A model generated the notes under the pieces. It was not told the DNA's origin. It did no database searches and was given only the letters and a program-made list of their open reading frames with translations. 7,945 nucleotides of DNA from an uncultured Treponema sp. (GTDB taxonomy: Bacteria > Spirochaetota > Spirochaetia > Treponematales > Treponemataceae), in contig CAMOEE010000117.1 of NCBI GenBank assembly GCA_946611835.1, forward strand, positions 1-7,945, written 5' to 3'. The translations under genes were made by a program, and so were the position numbers. This document shows, piece after piece, positions 5,621 to 7,945 of the stretch. Each line of letters begins with the position of its first letter. Within the stretch, counting starts at the first letter, position 1.

Positions 5621-6469
5621 CTATTTTAATTGAAAGGGATTGTTTGCGACATCATCAGAAGAGGCGAGGTAAAGCTCGTCAAGGAATGCGACCTGGAAAC
5701 TTGCAGGAGCTTTGACTTTTGCCTCGGCTCTTTTTCCAGCTAGATTGTAAATCTGTGTGGCGGTGAGGGCTGCGATGAAAGGGGTGGTGACTCCTGCATA
5801 AACAGCACAGACTCCGCCCAAGGAACATCCTGAACCTGTGATTTTTTCCATGAAGTGAGAGCCGCCTTTGCAATAAACAGAAATTTCACCGTCAGTGACC
5901 AAATCTTCAATTCCGCTTACGGCAACAGCCCCTCCTCGTCCGCCTCTTTTTTCGTTGATGTACTTTGCCAGAGCTTTTGCGGCAATTTCTGCGTCGTTTA
6001 CACTGTCAACGGTATCAACTCCTTTAGGGCCGTTTGATGAAGAGGTTCCGGTGATTCCCCAGAGTTTTGCCAGGGCGATTACCTCAGAGGCGTTTCCCCG
6101 GACGATTGAAGGCGGGAAATCCTTAAATCCTGAGAGCAATTTTGTGCGGAGTGAGCCGATTCCGATTCCAACGGGGTCTAAAACCCAGTTCTTTTTCAGC
6201 TCGAAAAGGCGTTTTGCCGTGCGTGGAAGGGTTTCTTCGTAAATCGGGAACATTGTGCCCGCATTGATGTAGACTGAGCTTCCAACTTCTGAAACGAATT
6301 CTCCTTCGTCAGGAAGATAGACCATGGCAGCAGAGCCACCCACAGCGATCTGAGCATTTGCGACAAAATTGATTGTCACAGTGTTTGTGATTGACGGGGA
6401 AAGAGGTTTTTGTGAGCGGACAAGCTCCACAGCCTCTTTGACTTGTGATTTGATTTGTGATTCGGTCAT
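5621..6469 (-). CDS. thiM: hydroxyethylthiazole kinase
   Basis: Phosphorylates 4-methyl-5-(2-hydroxyethyl)thiazole with ATP, letting the cell reuse the thiazole half of thiamin. The 282-residue ribokinase-like protein shows PSITNTVTINFVANAQIAVGGSAAM (24-48) with the thiazole-binding region, YINAGTM (67-73), WVLDPVGIGIGSLRT (95-109), VRGNASEV (123-130), KGVDTVDS (149-156), AVSGIEDLVTDGE (183-195) and the anion-hole/catalytic TGSGCSLGG (211-219, Cys215). Length is close to the usual 260-280, with a slightly extended C-terminus. GGGAG stands 6 bases before the ATG. First gene of the operon thiM - thiamin-binding protein - thiE, about 45 bases after the riboswitch terminator. Confidence 0.96.
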   Translation of the reverse strand: MTESQIKSQVKEAVELVRSQKPLSPSITNTVTINFVANAQIAVGGSAAMVYLPDEGEFVSEVGSSVYINAGTMFPIYEETLPRTAKRLFELKKNWVLDPVGIGIGSLRTKLLSGFKDFPPSIVRGNASEVIALAKLWGITGTSSSNGPKGVDTVDSVNDAEIAAKALAKYINEKRGGRGGAVAVSGIEDLVTDGEISVYCKGGSHFMEKITGSGCSLGGVCAVYAGVTTPFIAALTATQIYNLAGKRAEAKVKAPASFQVAFLDELYLASSDDVANNPFQLK

Positions 6470-6515
6470 TTTTAACTCCCAAGTTTTTAATTTAAGGAAG
6501 TTGACCGTATCGTCT

Positions 6516-6545
6516 TAAAAAGAAAAACTCTCCGAGGGGAGAGCC
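6516..6545 (-). terminator. intrinsic terminator of the TPP riboswitch
   Basis: On the minus strand, CTCTCC pairs with GGAGAG (plus 6538-6543 with 6528-6533) around CCTC, and is followed by TTTTTCTTTTT. It lies between the aptamer and thiM, so TPP binding would be expected to end transcription early. The pairing is certain; the switching mechanism is inferred. Confidence 0.85.
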
Positions 6546-6561
6546 TGTGATTTTATCTGCT

Positions 6562-6676
6562 ACAGTGCTTCCTTCGTCGGTATTAACCGGACAGGTTCAA
6601 AGGGTTTTGCGTCCTTACGCTATCTCAACTCGTTAGGGTGGAATGAAGTTCCGCCCGGCGGGTTCCCCTGCAATGC
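6562..6676 (-). promoter_or_regulatory. TPP riboswitch (THI element)
   Basis: Binds thiamin pyrophosphate and represses the thiM operon. On the minus strand the conserved parts appear in order: GGGG at the P2 start, an extended P3 arm with inner GGGCGGAA/TTCCACCC pairing, TGAGATA, a small P3a hairpin (GCGT/ACGC), ACCCTTTGAACCTG, the GGTTAATACC block and GAAGGAAG. P1 pairs GCATTGC (plus 6670-6676) with GCACTGT (plus 6562-6568), six of seven positions counting one G-U. The terminator follows about 17 bases later. Nothing similar precedes thiD or the CytX-like gene. Confidence 0.96.
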
Positions 6677-6680
6677 GTTT

Positions 6681-6709
6681 ATAATAGCTAAAATGCTTTT
6701 TTTAGACAA
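6681..6709 (-). promoter_or_regulatory. sigma70-type promoter of the thiM operon
   Basis: On the minus strand, TTGTCT (plus 6704-6709) and TATTAT (plus 6681-6686) are 17 bases apart. The boxes match four and five of six consensus bases. The predicted start, near 6673, falls at the first base pairs of the TPP aptamer. The dispersed repeat copy 3 begins right behind the -35 box. Confidence 0.75.
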
Positions 6710-6713
6710 GCGG

Positions 6714-6827
6714 TAGGGTATGGAGCCCCGAAGTTGCTTAGTGAGCCGTTTTACTTTGTAAAACGAGCGAACGACGCAATGAGCGTGAGCGAAGGGCGGA
6801 ACACCCGACGGCGAAGCCGTACCGCCC
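6714..6827 (+). repeat. dispersed intergenic repeat, copy 3
   Basis: Matches copies 1 and 2 from TAGGGTATGGAGCCCCGAAGTTGC and again through the identical 28-base block. Between these parts the short spacer of the other copies is replaced by a longer one containing GTTTTAC (6748-6754) paired with GTAAAAC (6758-6764) around TTT. Its end hairpin is ACGGC (6808-6812) with GCCGT (6816-6820), enclosed by GGGCGG (6794-6799) with CCGCCC (6822-6827). It lies between the divergent thiM operon and thiD. Confidence 0.88.
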
Positions 6828-6877
6828 ACTTGAACTTTTTTTTGCAAATCATTATTTTCTGAAATCACATTTATTTT

Positions 6878-6908
6878 GCATCATCTTGAGGGCACCGCCT
6901 GATGATGC
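6878..6908 (+). promoter_or_regulatory. leader hairpin before thiD
   Basis: GCATCATC (6878-6885) pairs perfectly with GATGATGC (6901-6908). Inside, AGGGC and GCCT can pair around ACC. The hairpin ends 5 bases before the TTGGAGG ribosome binding site, and no T-run follows, so it is not a terminator. It could influence translation of thiD or be a protein-binding site. No TPP aptamer motif is seen between 6828 and 6924. Confidence 0.55.
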
Positions 6909-6924
6909 GCTGTTTGGAGGAAAC

Positions 6925-7758
6925 ATGAAAACAGCACTTACAATCGCAGGAAGTGATTCTTGCGGAGGCGCCGGAATCCAGGCGGATATCAAAACGATGA
7001 CGATGAACGGAGTTTACGCAATGAGCGCCGTCACCGCATTGACCGCACAGAACACAACCGGCGTTACACAAATCATGGAAGTCACGCCTGATTTTCTAAA
7101 AGCCCAGCTTGACGCAGTTATCACGGATATTTTCCCTGATGCAGTCAAAACCGGCATGGTCGCATCCAGCGAGTTAATCAAAACAATCGCCGCTACAGTC
7201 AAATCCTATTCAATCAAGAATCTTGTGGTGGATCCTGTCATGGTGGCAACCAGCGGTTCAAAGCTGATTAGCGAAGAGGCTATCGACACTCTAAAAAAAG
7301 AGCTTCTTCCCCTGGCCACGGTGATTACCCCCAACATTCCCGAGGCTGAAGTCCTTCTTGAAAACTCAGGGCTTTCTGCTCTGGATTCAAAAGCCCTTAA
7401 GATTACCAGCGAATTTGAGATGGAAGAGGCCGCCCGCAAAATCCACGAAAAATTCGGCTGCTCTGTTCTGGTTAAGGGCGGCCACAATGTGAATGACGCC
7501 AGCGATTTCCTTTACGGAAGGGACGAAAATGGCGAAATTGTCGCAAAATGGTTTAAGGGCAGGAGAATCTCAAATCCCAACACTCACGGAACCGGCTGCA
7601 CCCTTTCAAGTGCAATCGCCGCAAATCTGGCTAAGGGCGAGCCCCTTGAAAAAGCCGTGGAAAAAGCCAAAGAATACATTTCCGGCGCCCTCGAAGCAAT
7701 GCTGGACCTGGGAAAAGGCAGCGGCCCCCTAATGCACAATTTTGCAATTGTAAAATAA
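6925..7758 (+). CDS. thiD: hydroxymethylpyrimidine/phosphomethylpyrimidine kinase
   Basis: Phosphorylates HMP and HMP phosphate to HMP pyrophosphate, the pyrimidine substrate of ThiE. The 277-residue ribokinase-like protein shows TIAGSDSCGGAGIQADIKT (6-24), GVYAMSAVTALTAQNT (29-44), VKTGM (75-79), VVDPVMVATSG (101-111), VITPNIPEAE (133-142), VLVKGGH (181-187) and the catalytic HGTGCTLSSAIAA (221-233, Cys225). All are expected for ThiD. The ATG at 6925 is chosen because TTGGAGG lies 4 bases upstream and the protein then begins at the family start. An in-frame ATG at 6886 lies inside the leader hairpin and adds 13 residues that are not family-like. Divergent from the thiM operon and followed 99 bases later by a CytX-like transporter on the same strand, so HMP uptake and phosphorylation are probably co-expressed. 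Confidence 0.96.
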   Translation: MKTALTIAGSDSCGGAGIQADIKTMTMNGVYAMSAVTALTAQNTTGVTQIMEVTPDFLKAQLDAVITDIFPDAVKTGMVASSELIKTIAATVKSYSIKNLVVDPVMVATSGSKLISEEAIDTLKKELLPLATVITPNIPEAEVLLENSGLSALDSKALKITSEFEMEEAARKIHEKFGCSVLVKGGHNVNDASDFLYGRDENGEIVAKWFKGRRISNPNTHGTGCTLSSAIAANLAKGEPLEKAVEKAKEYISGALEAMLDLGKGSGPLMHNFAIVK

Positions 7759-7760
7759 AC

Positions 7761-7834
7761 CACAGATTACACAGATTTCACAGATTACGCCTGCATCCGC
7801 TTTTATCTGCGTTCATCTGCGTGTATCTGCGTCT
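7761..7834. repeat. CACAGATT / ATCTGCGT tandem and inverted repeat
   Basis: Three 9-base units CACAGATT(A/T) stand head to tail at 7761-7787. After a 17-base spacer come three 10-base units ATCTGCGTNN at 7805-7834. The second set is an imperfect inverted version of the first: ATCTGCG against ATCTGTG, one mismatch per unit. The RNA could fold into a long imperfect hairpin. It fills most of the gap between thiD and the CytX-like gene. There is no T-run directly after it, so readthrough is likely. It resembles CACAGATTA-type intergenic repeats I recall from other bacteria. Confidence 0.8.
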
Positions 7835-7857
7835 AAATAAAAAAAAGGAAATTTATT

Positions 7858-7945
7858 ATGAATGACAAACAGACATCTGTATTTAACAATGCTTTAATCT
7901 GGTTCGGAGCTGGTGTTTCCATCGCCGAAATCATCACGGGAACTT
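7858..7945 (+). CDS. cytX: CytX-like hydroxymethylpyrimidine transporter (5' end only)
   Basis: The window ends after 29 codons. The visible protein contains NNALIWFGAGVSIAEIITGT, which matches the N-terminal first membrane segment of CytX-type nucleobase:cation symporters (NCS1 family), predicted to import HMP. AAGGAA stands 7 bases before the ATG. The position directly after thiD supports a role in thiamin precursor uptake. With so little sequence the family call rests on one motif plus context, and another NCS1 or related permease cannot be excluded. Confidence 0.75.
   Translation, partial: MNDKQTSVFNNALIWFGAGVSIAEIITGT

Noticed and set aside
5320..5715. 131-codon open frame antisense to the thiamin-binding protein
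   Set aside because: It is a shadow of real coding sequence on the minus strand, with no homology-like motifs.
6620..6868. 82-codon minus-strand open frame over the TPP riboswitch
   Set aside because: It overlaps the aptamer, promoter and repeat copy 3, all better supported.
6828..6924. Second TPP riboswitch in front of thiD
   Set aside because: No TGAGA or CCTTTGAACCTG-type blocks are present, and the space is too short for a full aptamer plus expression platform.
7761..7834. CRISPR array
   Set aside because: The units are 9-10 bases with no unique spacers of 25-40 bases, and no cas genes are near.

Overview
The window reads as ordinary chromosome of a gut- or rumen-type spirochaete, most likely Treponema. 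This is inferred from gene style, from intergenic repeats with hairpin tips, and from the mix of a pectin/uronate-degradation gene with thiamin salvage genes. No 16S or other taxonomic marker is present, so the genus is a guess.

Layout. (1) 6-848 (+): kduI, 5-keto-4-deoxyuronate isomerase. (2) 849-1463: about 600 bases without a gene but full of structure: two hairpins, one copy of a dispersed repeat, then a glycine riboswitch (about 1140-1348) whose P3 arm carries three long near-perfect hairpins, followed by an intrinsic terminator (1376-1422) with a competing upstream hairpin. (3) 1464-2885 (+): a sodium:alanine/glycine symporter of the AGCS family, followed by a strong terminator and an inverted copy of the dispersed repeat. 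(4) 3065-4577: an AT-richer block with a predicted outer-membrane beta-barrel protein (-) divergent from a HigB/Gp49-type toxin and its Xre-type antitoxin (+). (5) 4615-6676 (-): a thiamin operon, TPP riboswitch - terminator - thiM - MTH1187-type thiamin-binding protein - thiE. (6) 6714-6827: a third copy of the dispersed repeat. (7) 6925-7945 (+): thiD, a tandem-repeat spacer, and the 5' end of a CytX-like hydroxymethylpyrimidine transporter cut by the window edge.

How the genes fit together. ThiM phosphorylates salvaged hydroxyethylthiazole, ThiD phosphorylates hydroxymethylpyrimidine (HMP) probably imported by CytX, and ThiE joins the two products to thiamin phosphate. No de novo thiamin genes (thiC, thiG) are visible here, so the locus looks salvage-oriented. 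The glycine riboswitch in front of the AGCS transporter matches the transporter's expected substrate.

The most unusual features are the greatly enlarged P3 arm of the glycine riboswitch, and a three-copy repeat whose terminal hairpin keeps its pairing while changing its sequence. No clearly new multi-gene system is visible.
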